The position numbers and the translations under genes are program-made. Shown piece by piece: positions 12,563-40,931 of a stretch of DNA of 64,000 nucleotides (positions within the stretch are counted from its first letter, which is position 1; every line of letters begins with the position of its first letter). The notes below the pieces were generated by a model. It was not told where the DNA came from and did no database searches. It saw nothing but the letters and a program-made list of their open reading frames with translations. The stretch is taken from positions 3,684,501-3,748,500 of the forward strand of contig WPIO01000010.1 of NCBI GenBank assembly GCA_009760855.2, written 5' to 3'. This DNA is from Cristatella mucedo. Lineage: Eukaryota; Bryozoa; Phylactolaemata; Cristatellidae.

Positions 12563-14689
12563 TTACATTGTTTTATTACCACCAGTTGCTGCTGACGGTT
12601 ATAGAAACTGAGTACAAGTGATTCGAAGGAGACTGTTATGAGTGGCTGCAAATTGGGCTTCAAATTCGGTGACATGAAAAACGAGCGACATTCACCACTA
12701 CATCGCCAGTTTAAAAAGACTTCGGGATATGAAAGATCGGGATTGAAGCCTGCATGGGTGGCATCGGCTATGGTCGTATTGTTTGTATATTGTAGTCAGG
12801 TTTCGGGCACGGCAAGCAAGTCAACAGCAAACGGCGAGATAGATACGTACACTGTGCTGCTAGGTTCACTAGCATCGCTGATGTTCTGAGCTGCTAAGGC
12901 TGCTAAGGCTTCAGCCGATGCGAGGAGCTGAGGCTGAGCGGCTGCCGTGCCACGGGGCGTGGCAGCTGTGAGCTGTACCAACGGTCGGCACTTCAATGCT
13001 TCAATGCACGTGCCCCTGTCCCTCGTCTGTAACTCCGAAGGGCTGCACACACTAAGTAGCTGCTACGCCGGCAAGCTTTCGCACACATAGCCCAAGCGGC
13101 TTTCCGTACGTATAGCGGCAGCCGACGGACTTTCATCTCACAGAGACAAGAGAAAGAGATGCGCACAGCTGAGAGCTAGGAGGGCACTCGACGAAGAGAG
13201 CTGCATGGCTTGATATTAGCCGGCAGCAATAGGAGTACTGAAACGTGCAAATCAATAAGTGTCGATGAAGGAAGAAGCGCAGGTCTCAGTCTCCGGTCGG
13301 TATAGTGGCGGAAGGTGAAGAAGAGTATCTTGCAAGTCAGCGAAGAGACCCGTACCTACCTCGCCCCCAACGACAGCTGCTACGCTTGAGCCACTCGCAT
13401 TGGCTAAACCCGTAGCCTTCGTTGCACACCCCCATGCACGCATGAAGCTAGTATTACACAGTACAAGTCTCAGGGACAGCACATCGGGAATGGCTTGCGC
13501 AGGCCTACCAGCATGCATATCCTTCAGTTCTAAAAGGACTGTTGTCGATGCAAGTACCGATAACGATGCAAAGTATATCTTTACATGCCAATACATGCTC
13601 GTACAAATACTTGCGCCTAATACTATGGTGCTTATGGAAAATGCGAAATAAATTCTTAGAAGTTCACGACATTCCAAGAACGAGAGCAGCAGCACCCTAT
13701 CAGGGCCACTAAGTGAGGTGTACGGCACTAAATGTGACGAGGCTGTCAACGGAAATTGATAGGGGGCTGCCAATCTGTACATGTATCCATGAGCGATGGT
13801 ATGTGCAGGCATATCAAACCGGTTCTCCAAGTATGGCTGAATCCGAATGGCTGTCAGCTAGCCACGGTTGCGAACATTGAAGTCGAAGATAGGTTTTAAG
13901 TGCCATAGACTTTAGAGTCTATCGGGCTATCAGTGACCACCAAAGCGCCCTGGAGAAAGCATATCAGCCTGAGCACTTGAGAGGAAAAGTAGAAATGGGC
14001 TGATTCTTTGAAAAATATGAAGCTACCTATGCCATTGGGCGTATTTTTCTGCTGGAGTTAGGACATAAGACAAGTTACTAGCTCGAGTGACTGTGTTTTC
14101 CAAACTTCATCAAAATGGTCTGTATGCCCGCTATAGTTTTGACAAGGGCACAGAGCAACGAAGTGAATTTAAAGGCATTTCTCTTACTAATGTTTAGGCT
14201 GTTTCGCCCACGCATGATCGCACGCAAAAATATCGTTCCAGCATCGCCCGCCAAATTTATAATAGATTTTTCGCTAATAGCTGATACCGGGTATCCCGAT
14301 GCTTCTATGATGGTAGCAGCCCTCGTGTCCGGCCGCAATGCTTGCTGAGCGGTAAGCTCAAGAAATGCTGGTACTTGCATGTGGATGATTTGCATGTTTT
14401 GCTTACACATTTTTGCAGAAAATAAATTAAATAGAAATTTTTTGATGAGGCATCATTAATTTTTGGGGAAATTCGTAGAAAACGGGTTTTTAGTCACGGA
14501 GAAGCGTTTTCTTACCCGAAATAAAAGCTATCGTAGAAGAATCTGAAGCAAGATGGCATTTCTTAAACAGCCATTTCTAGAGCTGCATTGAACTTTGTCA
14601 ACGCGCCATATTTTTCGGAGGTTTTTTGCCATATTCCAACATTCTTCTTGTGTTTAAATGGACTTGAATTTAGCCTAGAATCCACGGAC
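12563..14689. other. Intergenic, unassigned; one 192-codon minus ORF
   Basis: The minus-strand ORF 13252-13830 is the longest in DNA of moderate base composition, but its product has no motif I recognise and no splice context. I do not call it a gene. Confidence 0.45.
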
Positions 14690-15393
14690 AAATTTCTGCA
14701 CGTTGCTTTATGTCTGCACGTAGCTTTATGCCTGCTTGATTATTGTAATTTCCTTTTGGCTGGGCTGCCAAAGAAAGCTATTAGGCCACTGCAGCGGACT
14801 ATGAATATGGCTGCAAGGCTAGTCTTCAAGTCCCAGTGGTTTGAGCACGTGTATCCTTTGCTGAAAGAGCTAGGATAGTTGCCGGTTAAGCAAAGGATAC
14901 AGAGCAAAGTTCTTACGCTGACCCACAAGGCCCGCCACGGCTTGGCTCCTTCATACCTAGCTGAACTGTTGCATCAGCTTCAGCCTGTTCGCGTCCTCAG
15001 GTCCTGTGTGGACAATAAATTAGCTGTCCCATTCCTCCGCTTAAAGACAGTTGGCGACAGAAGCTTTAGCTCTGCAGGTCCTAGACTGTGGAACTCGCTT
15101 CCACAATTCTTACGCAACGACAACTACTCTCCTACTGCCGACTATGGCACATCTTTTTCAGCGGTCCTGAGCTGCTACTTCTATGCTACTCACTACCTCA
15201 ACTGCTCTCCTGACTCTGCTATGCTTCCCACTTTCTCTTTGTTGCGTGAGACGAAGTCTGTTGGCTACCGAATGCGTAACGAAAGCCGCTTAGGCTGTGA
15301 ATGCGCTATACAAAACTCTCCTGCGTAACACCCACATGGTCTTTATGACTTTGTGGAGTTACAGAGGGAGATACATTACATTACATTACATTA
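14690..15393 (+). mobile_element. CR1/L2-like LINE family 2, 3' portion (copy D)
   Basis: Encodes L-L-D-Y-C-N-F-L-L-A-G-L-P, M-A-A-R-L-V, then after a TAG (14876) L-P-V-K-Q-R-I-Q-S-K-V-L and G-D-R-S-F-S-S-A-G-P-R-L-W-N-S-L-P. Ends with a 3' UTR and an (ATTAC)n tail at about 15373-15393. The tail differs from family 1's (TTA)n. Confidence 0.87.
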
Positions 15394-16656
15394 TATCCTT
15401 CCAGCTCGAAAGGTGTCCATGTGCCTGGGTCATAACCCCAACGGCGTGTTCGTTAATCTCATTTGTTTTGCCCGCTTACGTGGGCACGATTGAGGTTTTT
15501 GGTCACATTTCGGCACCAGTGGGAGGGTAAACAACGTATGCAACCAAAAGAAAATGTTAGCAAACACTGCTGAAGGCTTGGGAGTGCGCGACAGCAGTTG
15601 CCTTACGGAAAGATACTCTCAGACAGAAGCATTGGGAGCTGCAAGCGGGCTTCGGCCCCGCCTTCACTAAGCCGGGCGGTCTGACCTTCTAAGATGAGGT
15701 GATCCGGCAGGCACAGGGCAAGGTTCACCCCTCTTATAAGGATCAGTCCCCTGGAGCTAGGCTCGTGCCAACGGCGGCGACCATATCCTTTTCAAGCTTC
15801 GCTTGATTTTGTGAAGTGGTCAAAGGACTTTTTAGAAGCAAGTTTAATAATAATAATAATAATAATTATAGTGCCAGGTGATTCAGCAGCCTCTTTTGTA
15901 TAGCGACAGAAGAGCCTTTACGGCTATCACCACCGCTTGCAGCGGCAATTAAGGATCGCCCACCGTAGGATTCGAACCCACGACCTCGGTCCCGAGGTCG
16001 CGAAAAGCAACCGCCTTACCTAGTGCCTCTATTTAGTTTAATTCTCTCTAGTTTAATTTATTTTTGAACTCATTGCTGCCTTTAATTTATTTCTGCCCGT
16101 GCAGCTATTTTAACAAGTATCTGTTGAGCATTGATTAGTGTGTAGCCGCTGTATGATTTTGATAAGGGTCTGTCTTCATTCCGAATAAGCCAATTCACTG
16201 CAAGTGAAATCAACGAAGCTTTGTCGGAGACAATCAGCTAGCACGTCTGGGGCAGCCTCGTAGCCGCCAGGTTTAGTTATTTACAGCTCTGTCTTGCTTC
16301 TCATTGCTGGGTTTGTGGCTCGTCCACTTTCTCTGCTTTCTTCCGCCTTATGCTACTCAAACTCAGTCGGCGTGTCCGCCTTGTCCGCATGGAAAGGCAA
16401 AGAGATGATATGATGCTATATTTTCTGTCGCTGTTGGGTTAGGGCATGCTGCTTTGGTAGCGGTCTTGAAATCCATAGAAAATGTACGACGAAAAAGTGC
16501 TGAGGCTCGATGCTCGTTGCATCGAGTTCTCTAGACGAGCTTCTGCCTCTTCCCAGGGTCGAACTTTACCAAATGAGATGCGTCTCATAATGTACAGTAA
16601 GTCTGCCACTGTTTAATCGGCGGCAGGGCAAAAGCAGTGCCTTCCCGATGCCCTTG
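15394..16656. other. Intergenic, unassigned around SINE-2 copy 4
   Basis: Only the SINE-2 at 15868-16028 is recognised; the rest is unique sequence. Confidence 0.55.
15868..16028 (-). mobile_element. SINE-2 copy 4
   Basis: AATAATAATAATTATAGTG sits just before GGTGATTCAGCAGCCTCTTT, then the GCGACAGAAGAG and GGATTCGAACCCACGACCTC blocks. Well preserved. Confidence 0.8.
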
Positions 16657-17128
16657 CCTCGATCCCTCTCGATACTCAATCCTCCTCGATCCTTGATCCT
16701 CCTCGATCCTTCTCGATACTCGATCCTCCTCGATCCTTCTAGATCCTCCTCCTCGATACTCGATCCTCCTCGATCCTTCTCGATACTCGATCCTCCTCGA
16801 TCCTTCTAGATCCTCCTCCTAGATACTCGATCCTCCTCAATCCTTCTCGATACTCGATCCTCCTCGATCCTCGATCCTCCTCGATCCTCGATCCTCGATC
16901 ATCCTCGATCCTCGATCATCCTCGATCCTCCTAGATACTCGATCCTCGATCCTCCTCAATACTCGATCCTCCTCGATCCTCCTCGATCCTCGATCCTCCT
17001 CGATCCTCGATCCTCCTCGATCCTCGATCCTCCTCGATCCTCGATCATCCTCGATCCTCGGTCCTCCTCGATCCTCGATCCTCCTCGATCCTTGATCCTT
17101 CTCGATCCTCCTCAATCTTCGATCCTCA
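16657..17128. repeat. GATCCTC-type minisatellite, ~470 bp
   Basis: Irregular array of TCGATCCTCC and TCGATCC units (variants TCGATACTCG, TAGATCC). On the minus strand the array reads as E/D-R-G-S/G-R-R-I-E repeats, an artefact of the array. Confidence 0.95.
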
Positions 17129-17404
17129 TTGTTTTGCCTTAATTCCAGAATAATTCTTGGTTATTACAACGGAAACTCTTTTATAATTAATTTTTATATA
17201 CCATCCTGCGCATCAGGTGGTGGGACTTATTTTATTCGATCAAAGATGTCGCTTGCCAGTCCAATAAATTCCTCAACATTTCTAATGCTTCCAGGAGGAT
17301 TTATTTGCCATGTAGTTAAGGTTGCAATCTATTCAGTGGCCTGAATGAAAGAAATTCACTAGACAATCAAAAAGGTCAATCGGGGTAGCACATTTGTCCC
17401 AGGT

Positions 17405-17555
17405 TTTAGCCTGCGGATAAGGTGTTTGACCTTCACGACTCGGGTCATGGGTTTGAGTCCTGCAGCAGACAATCCCTTGTTGCCTGCTGCTGCCAAAGGG
17501 GTGATAGCCGTAAGGGCTCTTCTGCCGCTCTATAAATGACGCTGCTGAATCAGCT
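17405..17555 (+). mobile_element. SINE-2 copy 5
   Basis: Forward: GATAAGGTGTTTGACCTTCA, GGGTTTGAGTCCTGCAGCAG, GTGATAGCCGTAAGGGCTC, ending CTGAATCAGCTAAC at the edge of the GC island. Confidence 0.8.
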
Positions 17556-19041
17556 AACCGTTACTTAACGCGCCACTTTGATGGCAAGCGTTCAGACCGC
17601 TCGTCTGCCGCCGCGCCTCGCGCTGCTCGCCGATTTTCGCTTCGACAATGGTCAGCGAGAGGTGACCATTGCGAGCGTATCGCAGCAGTGCGCCCCATTT
17701 TGCTCGCGAGCGCGCGCGCCCGAGCGCGAGGAACGCGAGCGTCACCCAGTCGTTCTCGCCTCACCTCCCGCCGCCCCGCCGCCTCCCTTCGATCTCGCCG
17801 CCTGGCTCGCTCGCTCGCCCCTTTGTTCCTCCTTAACGCGAGCGCTTTGTTCTCGGCGCCGCCTTCTTTTCTATTTTCACCTCGGCGCCTCCTTCCGTTG
17901 CGTTTGCGTCAAGCCACCTCTCACGCTGAAGGCTCCCGCTCAACCTCGCCTTGAGCATCGCTGCTCAAGGTCAACAGGAGCAGGAAGTGCACGCATTGGC
18001 CCCACCCCCGCGCGTACGGGCGTTCCCTCCTTTCCCTAGAGGCCGCCCGACAAGGCCACCGAGGTTCCACTCTGGTCTCTTTCGGACGGGTGCCAGCTGC
18101 GCGCTTTCGCAATGGCGCGCGGCGACGCGTCTCGCCGCTGGTCCCTCGTCTGCAGCGTAGCAAATGCGAGGCATTCGGCCGCGCTACGCCGCGCCGCCGG
18201 GCGTACGTCCGCGCGCACGCGCGCCGCTCGCATTCGCTCGCATCGAGCGGCCCTCGGAGTGCTGGCGGCTGCGATAGTCCCTGCAGCGGCGCTCGCCTCG
18301 CGTCGCCGCGCGATCGCAGAAGCGATTCTCGCACTGTCGGTCGCAGAGTGCTGCGGGCTAAGGGTCTCGGCTCGAATCGCGCGGGGAGCGGCGGCGGCGG
18401 AGCTCTCGCAATCGGCGCTGGAGGCGCTCCGCAGCCAAACCGAGGCTTTCAAAGGCGCGTGCGCTGGCGGAGCGCGGCGCGTCCCGCTCAAGCGCCCTTA
18501 TTCCGACCGGGCCGCCGCGCGCCGCCTGCCCGCCACCGCCGCACTACTTAGCGGCCCGGAACGGTGGGGCGTCGGCGTCGGCCGCGGCTCAGCCGCTTTC
18601 GCCGACGGTGCTGCTCCGTCGCTAACTCGGCGAGGCAGCGTACGTTCGGGAATGGAGAGGGCAGCAGAGACGCCCGTCGGCGGCAGCTGCTTCGACCGCT
18701 ACGCGACCAAGCGCCCAGTTCCCACGGCGGCCAACGACGGCGGTGGTGGCAGACGGCGCTTCAAGGTGCCGTCTGCCGACGCTCGAGCACGCTGACTGAA
18801 GCTGGCGGCGTAGGAAAAAAAAGGACAAAAAAGGCGTCGTTGTAGAACAGCTTAGAACGGGACGTGGACGGACATGCACAGACTCAAAGAAGCGACTGAG
18901 TCTTCATGATGCTTGTAGTGAAACGGGTAACTAAGAGAAAGAGAGAGAGACGGGGAGAGCGAGAGACAGACAGAGAGACAGATAGAAAGAGAGAGAAAGA
19001 GAGACAGAGAGGTAAGTGCATAAATACGTATTTATCTGTAT

Positions 19042-19128
<87 letters not shown>

Positions 19129-19752
19129 CAGCGAGATAGAGCTAGAGCACGAAAAAAAAGAGGCAGCGGAAGGAATGGAGCAACGACTGCGAGCGGTGAG
19201 TTTGGGAAACTAAGAATGCACTGAGTGAGTCGCAGTAGGGTGGCTGAGCTAGCCGAAGACAGTTGCGAGGCTACGGATGGAGACCGTTGGGCGGCCCTCG
19301 CGGCCTCGCCGCCGGACGACTGCGCGAGCACAGGCGTCAACTGCCGCGACACCGCGGCAGGCGGGCAAACCTGGCGGTGGCGGCGGTCAGTGGGCGTCAA
19401 CCTCTAGGCGCGCGGCCTCCGGCCGGCGTTTCCGCTCGCTCTGCCGCCGCAGCAGGTTGCGGCGCACTGTCTCCCGTTTTCCCAGCGAGACTAATTAGAT
19501 CCTCCCTAAGCAGTTGCTTCCGACTGCGAGCGCGTCCGCTGCGAGCCGCCTCTAATAAGCAGATACGGGGTCCCTAAATATCCAGCGAGCGATTGTCTGG
19601 CATTTAACTCCCTAGATTGAGTTTATTTATTTACGGGTATCGGGGCTTCCATCGGTCGCTCCATAGGTCGGGTCGTGAGGTGCACACCGTTCGGCGTTGG
19701 CACGCGCGCACGCGGCCGTAGCCGCCGCCAGCGGCGGCGGCGGCCCCGGGGC
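17556..19752. other. GC-rich, CpG-rich region upstream of the TATA box
   Basis: Long ORFs occur in several frames on both strands at once (for example 18112-18795 + and 18036-18491 -), the pattern expected from high GC. None shows a domain. Likely promoter-proximal or regulatory DNA. Confidence 0.5.
18933..19126. repeat. (GA)n compound repeat
   Basis: GAGACAGACAGA-rich part to about 19013, a short unique spacer, then pure GA 19046-19126. Confidence 0.95.
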
Positions 19753-19758
19753 TATATA
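19753..19758 (+). promoter_or_regulatory. TATA box, candidate P450 promoter
   Basis: A TATATA sits in an otherwise very GC-rich stretch. The next ~185 nt contain no ATG after the TATA box itself and end at a good donor. It is the only clear TATA element in the GC island upstream of the P450. Assignment to this gene is inference. Confidence 0.45.
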
Positions 19759-19783
19759 TGAAAGCGAAGCGACTTCTGCAGCC

Positions 19784-19944
19784 GCTCGCACTGTCGCCAC
19801 CGCTACTAGCCGATACGCGGAGAGAGCGCAGCGTGCGCCCCGCGGGTTTCGTCGAGTCTCCGTCCGCGATCAACGCGAGGGCATAGCATCGCCCCTGCGT
19901 CTGTCGGCACGTCAGAGCGACGGCACAGAACCGGCGGCACGCAG
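19784..19944 (+). other. Candidate 5' UTR leader exon of the P450 gene
   Basis: Runs from about 30 nt after the TATA box to GGCACGCAG|GTGAGT. It has no ATG, as expected of a leader. Splicing to the acceptor ending at 24833 would place the leader 38 nt before the P450 start codon across a 4.9-kb intron. A second GTGAGT donor at about 20885 offers an alternative leader. The start is approximate; RNA evidence would settle it. Confidence 0.35.
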
Positions 19945-21087
19945 GTGAGTGGCGCCTATGCGTTGGCGCGCGCGCGTGCGCCCTTGCGTGTGCGATCGTG
20001 TGGAGGAGGCTGGGTGGCCGTTGCGTGGCGGCAAGGCCTCAATCTACGAACGTACGTTGCCCCCAAAGGAAGCGGCGGTAAATTGTCGGGAGCCGAGTAT
20101 TCGCCGCCGCCGCCGCGACCCGCCGCGCGGTCTTTGTCGGGCGCTGGCGCGCGCTCGCCGATCGTTGAGTGCGCGCGCCGCCCGTCGGCCGCAACCGGCC
20201 ACTGCCGGCAGCGGCACGCACTGCCGCGGACGCGAGCGAGCGGGAGGCCGCGTGTGGGAGCCAATAATGCGTCGCCAAGGAGACGGGCGCCGAGCCCGTT
20301 GCGTCATGCACCGCAGGACTCGGAGCGGGATCGATAGGACGTCGTTATTTATGTCACATTTGTTTGCACTCCGCCAGCACGGGAGAAAGTGCTCGTCTTG
20401 TTGTCAGCGAGGCTCGCCGTATACGCGAGAGGGGTGCGGCCAGCGGGTGCGCGTTAATCGGAAGACGGTGCGCCGCCGCCGTCGGCGACAACAAAGCCCT
20501 GGACCGGGCTGGCGACGCGCGCGTTTGCGGCGCGCGCGCCTGCCACTCTAGCTGGCGCCAGTTAAAAAATAAAGTATAATGATAGGTCATCCCGCCGAGG
20601 CGGAAGCATCGCGCGATGCCGCCAAGCCTTCGGCTACAGCCTATCGACTGGGGGGGGGGGGCGCCTGCCATCGCTCGGAGCGCACGCGGCACGCCCGGGC
20701 GTGCAAGCACGCGCCTCCGCCGACTTCGCCGCCACGCCATCCGCGAAATCCGCTGCTGCGTCCGGTAGCGCTGCCGCCGTGCCGTCGCCGTCGGCCACGA
20801 TCGTCTCCCCTGGAGCGGGGCGTTGGGCACTGTTCTGCCTGCGCTACGCCTGCCGCCGATCGGGAGCAGCGTGCGCGCTCAGAGGTGAGTGTCTCGTAGC
20901 GCGCAGACGATTCGCACGAAGCCGCGCTCGGCAGGGCCGGCCACGATCGGGCCTCGCGCGCGTGCGAGCGAGCCGCCGCCTGTGCGTTTGAATGCTAGTC
21001 GCTCTCCGCGGTCATCGTAGTCACGCCTGTCGCGAAAGCAAAGAGTAGAGATAAGCCGGACGACGAATAGGTGACGTACAGATACAA

Positions 21088-21090
<3 letters not shown>

Positions 21091-21145
<55 letters not shown>
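21091..21145. repeat. (GA)n microsatellite
   Basis: Pure GA between GC-rich unique sequences in the leader-intron region. Confidence 0.97.
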
Positions 21146-21147
<2 letters not shown>

Positions 21148-22038
21148 TGTCAACGAAGACTAAAGGAGAGAGTTATTGCTGGTTGGCTTTTGAGTTTGAG
21201 TTTACGCCGGCCGCGCTTCTCAACGCAGCACTTCGCATTGGCTTCGGCCGCGCAGGCAAACCCGATGGCAGTGCCCAAGGCAGCCGTCGACGCCGATCGG
21301 TCGCCGGCGGCTGAGGCGTGAGGTCGCACCGCGCTATGCCGACGCCGCCGAGGCGGCAGCGATCGCAGAATAGGCGGGAAGCTTCGCGGTGAGGGGCGTG
21401 GAGGCTGCGCCAGCCTTGCTGCCGCTCTCCTTAATCGGTCTCTAAGTAGCCGAAGTAATTGATCTGCTTAGATAGCCGTCATTTGTGGCCGAGTCTTCAC
21501 GCCTCGGTAATTGGCTCCCGCGGCGATGCCGGGCACTCGCTCCCGCCGCGCCTTCGTCGTTGCCGCCCCCTCCGCCACCGCCGCCGCCGCCGCCCTTTCG
21601 CCGCCGGTGGCCACCGCTGGCGCACCGTGTGTACCTACGGCAGCGCGCGTGCGAAAGCCAAGTCGGGCCTGCGGACCGGCGCGAGTGCGCGAGCGCCGGT
21701 CCGAGGCGACTGACAGCAAATCCTGCGGGGCAGTGTTTGCTGCGCCGTCGTCGGTGCCCGCTCGAGTCGGCGCCCACACGCCAGCCAGGGGCTGGGGTGC
21801 GGGGAGGGCGGAGTCTTCGTCGCGGTGAGGCGCTGTAAGACCGGGCCCCAGAGGAGCTGTCGCGGGCAGTCGCGGGCAGTCGCGAGCAGCGGCGCCGCTG
21901 CGGCGTCCGAAGCCGCCGACTGAGGGCACCCGAGCACCCGAGGCTCGCGCGCGCCCGAGCGCGGCGCTCTAACCGTTTTACCTCGGAGGCTCTCTCGAGC
22001 GGCGCGACGAAATAAAAACGCTCGCTCTCGCCGGCTCT

Positions 22039-22078
22039 CGCGAGAGCGTCGCGCCGGCTCCGGCGCGACGCTCTCGCG
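22039..22078. repeat. Perfect GC-rich inverted repeat, 19-bp arms, 2-nt spacer
   Basis: Arms 22039-22057 and 22060-22078 (CGCGAGAGCGTCGCGCCGG and its complement) around CT. Could extrude as a cruciform. Confidence 0.9.
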
Positions 22079-22884
22079 CCGGCGCGCGTCGTTCGAGCCG
22101 CAGCGAAGGCGGACTCGCTCGCGCCGCGATTCGGTGGCGGGAACGCCGCCACCTCGCCAATCGAAGCAGACTCGGCCGAATCGGCGGAGCGCAAGTCGTC
22201 CTTCAGCGTCTCGCTCTGGCCGCCCGTCGCCGCGCGCCAGCGTTCGGCGACGGAAGCGGAAGAAGACGAGAGGGATGTCGGCGAGTTGGCCTCGTCCAGC
22301 GCTCCGCCCGCGGGCTGAGCGGACGGGCGGCACGCTGCTGAGCTTAGGCTGTGGAAAGGTGCAGGGCGAGTGGCTGGCTCACTGGGTGGGCGAGGCACGC
22401 CCGACCTGGCACGAGCGCATTGAGTGAAAGCATGGGTCCGGTCGCCGGTGCCGCTTGCTCGCGCTCGGACGGAAGCGCGCCGCATGCCGGGTCTGGATGG
22501 ATGAATCGGCATGCTTCAAACCCAAGGATCCTGTCCTTTTCACCGTCAGCGGTTTGGTTCCTTGCGGATATTCGTGCCTGTGCTCTGGCGGGAGCGACGG
22601 CTTAAAACGAGAAAGAGACGGAGAGGATGACAGGACTATGACCAGAGAGAAGTCCGGCCGCAGCATTCGCTGTAAACGTCATTGGGCGTCCGCCGAGCCA
22701 CATTAAGGACAATCCGACTAGAAAGTATTTATTCTCCAGGCGCCTGCTGCTGAGTTTGTCGAGTGGCGGCTGGAGCGGCGTCAGTGAGCAGTAGAATTAG
22801 CAATGCGAAATAAACTGAAGAGTCTTCACTTCGACTCAATATTACTCATAGGTATTCGTAGCGCTCGAGTTCTACCCGTAGGGG

Positions 22885-23108
22885 CAAAGAGAGAGAGCGA
22901 GAGAGAGAGAGGGGAGAGAGAGAGGGAGGGAGGGAGAGGGAGGGAGAGAGGGAAGGAGGGAGGGAGGGAGAGGGAGGGAGGGAGGGGAAGAGAGAGACAG
23001 GCGAGAGGAGAGGATAGAAAGGAGGTGAAAGAAGAGAGAGACACACACAAGAGAAGAGATGATAGAAAGGTGAGGAGAGAAAAAAGCGCGAGAGAGGAGA
23101 GAGGCGAG
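22885..23108. repeat. GA/GGGA-rich purine tract, ~220 bp
   Basis: GAGAGA, GGGAGGGA and GAGGAGAGA units with almost no pyrimidines on the + strand. Confidence 0.95.
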
Positions 23109-23689
23109 CTAAGATGATGACGCCGCCTTCTACTGCGTACTCTGCTCCTTCTGCCTCTTTCGCTCCGCTCATGTAGCTTGGTGTTGAGTGGCAGGCTTGG
23201 CTACCCTCAAGCTTCCAGCGAGCGCCTGGGAGCAATCGACTAGGATCGGAGCCACGACCGATCGGGCCGCGCGGGGCGGCTAGCGAGGCCCGAGAGCTGC
23301 CGGTGCCCTCGACGGCGCGGACGGCGAGGCGTCCAAGCGGAGGGGGCGGTCGCTCTCGAGCTAATCTGCCGGCGGGAGAAGCCGTCGATGGCATGACCGG
23401 CTGCCTGGCGACGCCCTCGATTATCGGAGCTATGTCTTCATCGCCGTAGACGGACGCGCCGTCGGATCGCTCGGTCTGTTGTAAGGCTGCAGCGGCGAAT
23501 GTGCAGGACGCCTAAAGCCGCGCGTCTACACAGTCTACGTCACGGCTCCGATCCTTGTCTTCTTCCTTCTTTTAGGTAACTAACACGGTCGGTTCGGCAC
23601 GCGTTTGCTTCCGTCTCGCTGCCTACTAGCACCGCCCTCGGAGCCATCTTGGGAAAATTGCTTTCGTTGCGGAGGTTGGAAATTGCCCT

Positions 23690-23785
23690 TCTTGATGCAC
23701 ATCCTGGTGAATTTCAGCTTCTCCGAGACAGCCTTAAACACCCACCGCCTCACGATCTGATTCCTATGTGAAGTTGCTTCCAATA
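23690..23785. repeat. Dispersed repeat remnant, pairs with 6905-7000
   Basis: Second copy of the block described at 6905. The minus-strand frame R-R-W-V-F-K-A-V-S-E-K-L-K is conserved between the two, hinting at decay from a coding element. Confidence 0.5.
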
Positions 23786-23950
23786 TCTGATAAACGGGGG
23801 TGGGGGGGCTCTTGTGGGACGCATCGACGACTTCGCCGGTCATGTCGTCCGCCGCACCTTTCAAAGTGGAATGAATAAGGCTTGGCTCTCGACTAGGCTT
23901 CACTGATTAGTCGTTTATTCGGTCTTAGCTCCGTCTCGGCCAAGAAGTGG

Positions 23951-24030
23951 ATGGAACAGGGTCAGCTAATCCGTTTTCAACCAGTCTTGGACGGAACAGG
24001 GTCAGTTTCTCCGTTTTCAACCAGTCTTCC
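23951..24030. repeat. Two-copy tandem repeat (~45 bp)
   Basis: GGAACAGGGTCAG then TCCGTTTTCAACCAGTCTT occurs twice in a row; CAGTCTT recurs twice more downstream. Confidence 0.8.
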
Positions 24031-24870
24031 ATCAGTCTTATTCCGCCTCGCCAGTCTTGGTGATGTATGCACCAAAGACTGAAGCAGGACAGAAGCAGGA
24101 CTGACCGTATAAACGCGGCCTGAGCTGTTCCTGCAACCAAAAACGGCACGCATGCCATCGTTGCCGGGGCTAGCAAACACAAAGGCGCCGACTCCTTTTT
24201 TTTTTATTAATCCTCATTAAATATTTACTGGGCCGTATGAAAATACTCACCGGATGAGACAGCAAAAGCGTAAATGCCTTATTTCGCCAACTTATGCACT
24301 CTTCTGCCACAAGCCGCCTCGGTCAAGCACCCGCTGACCGCGGTTCCTTAGATCAAAGTTGAGCCGCCGCCGCCGCTTTGATTACTGCTTCGTCCGCTCG
24401 CCACCAGCTCCAGCCGACGCAGCCGGCCATTACGCGGGCGCTCGCAGAGCTCCCGGCTAGCGGCGGAGCTCCCTGACAGCGGCGCTGGTAGGTTCTATGG
24501 TGGCTGAACGCGCAGCCGCCTACGGTTGCCCCAGCGGCAATTTTTCGCAGTCGGCCGTACGCACGCTGCCTCGCACCCAGGCGAGGCGGCGATCCCTCAG
24601 CCTTCGCCGCCGCGTCCCGGCGAAACGCGCTGCGGCCGCAGCAGCCGATGCGGCGTCGGGCTCGACCGTGCGCTGCCGCCTCCCGCCGCCGACGCCGCCT
24701 CCATGACTCGCTCTTGGTCGATCGCGAGGGCGCGCGGGGCGTTCGGGCGGTCGCGATACGGGCACCGGCGCGGCTGGCGCGCCGAGCCGTGTTCTATTGC
24801 TCGCCCGCACTGACCTTAGTCGCCTCGTTGCAGATCAACCCCGGCTCCCGCATCTCCGCGGAACGACACA

Positions 24871-40931
<16,061 letters not shown>

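Larger units (their letters stand above)
19945..24833 (+). other. Putative leader intron, GC-rich
   Basis: From GTGAGT to TTGCAG. Contains GA tracts, the 22.04-kb palindrome, a G12 run at 20650 and an alternative GTGAGT donor near 20885. The minus-strand ORF 21442-22512 overlaps other open frames and is Arg/Ala-rich noise. Confidence 0.35.

Noticed and set aside
15868-16028. Possible tRNA gene from the GGTTCGAATCC box
   Set aside because: The box belongs to a repeated SINE-2 unit present eight times; no complete cloverleaf is evident.
18112-18795. 227-codon + ORF in the GC island
   Set aside because: Overlaps long ORFs in other frames on both strands, Arg/Ala-rich, no domain; expected from high GC.
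21442-22512. 356-codon minus ORF
   Set aside because: Same GC effect: poly-Gly and Arg-rich, crosses a large palindrome, and opposing frames are also open.
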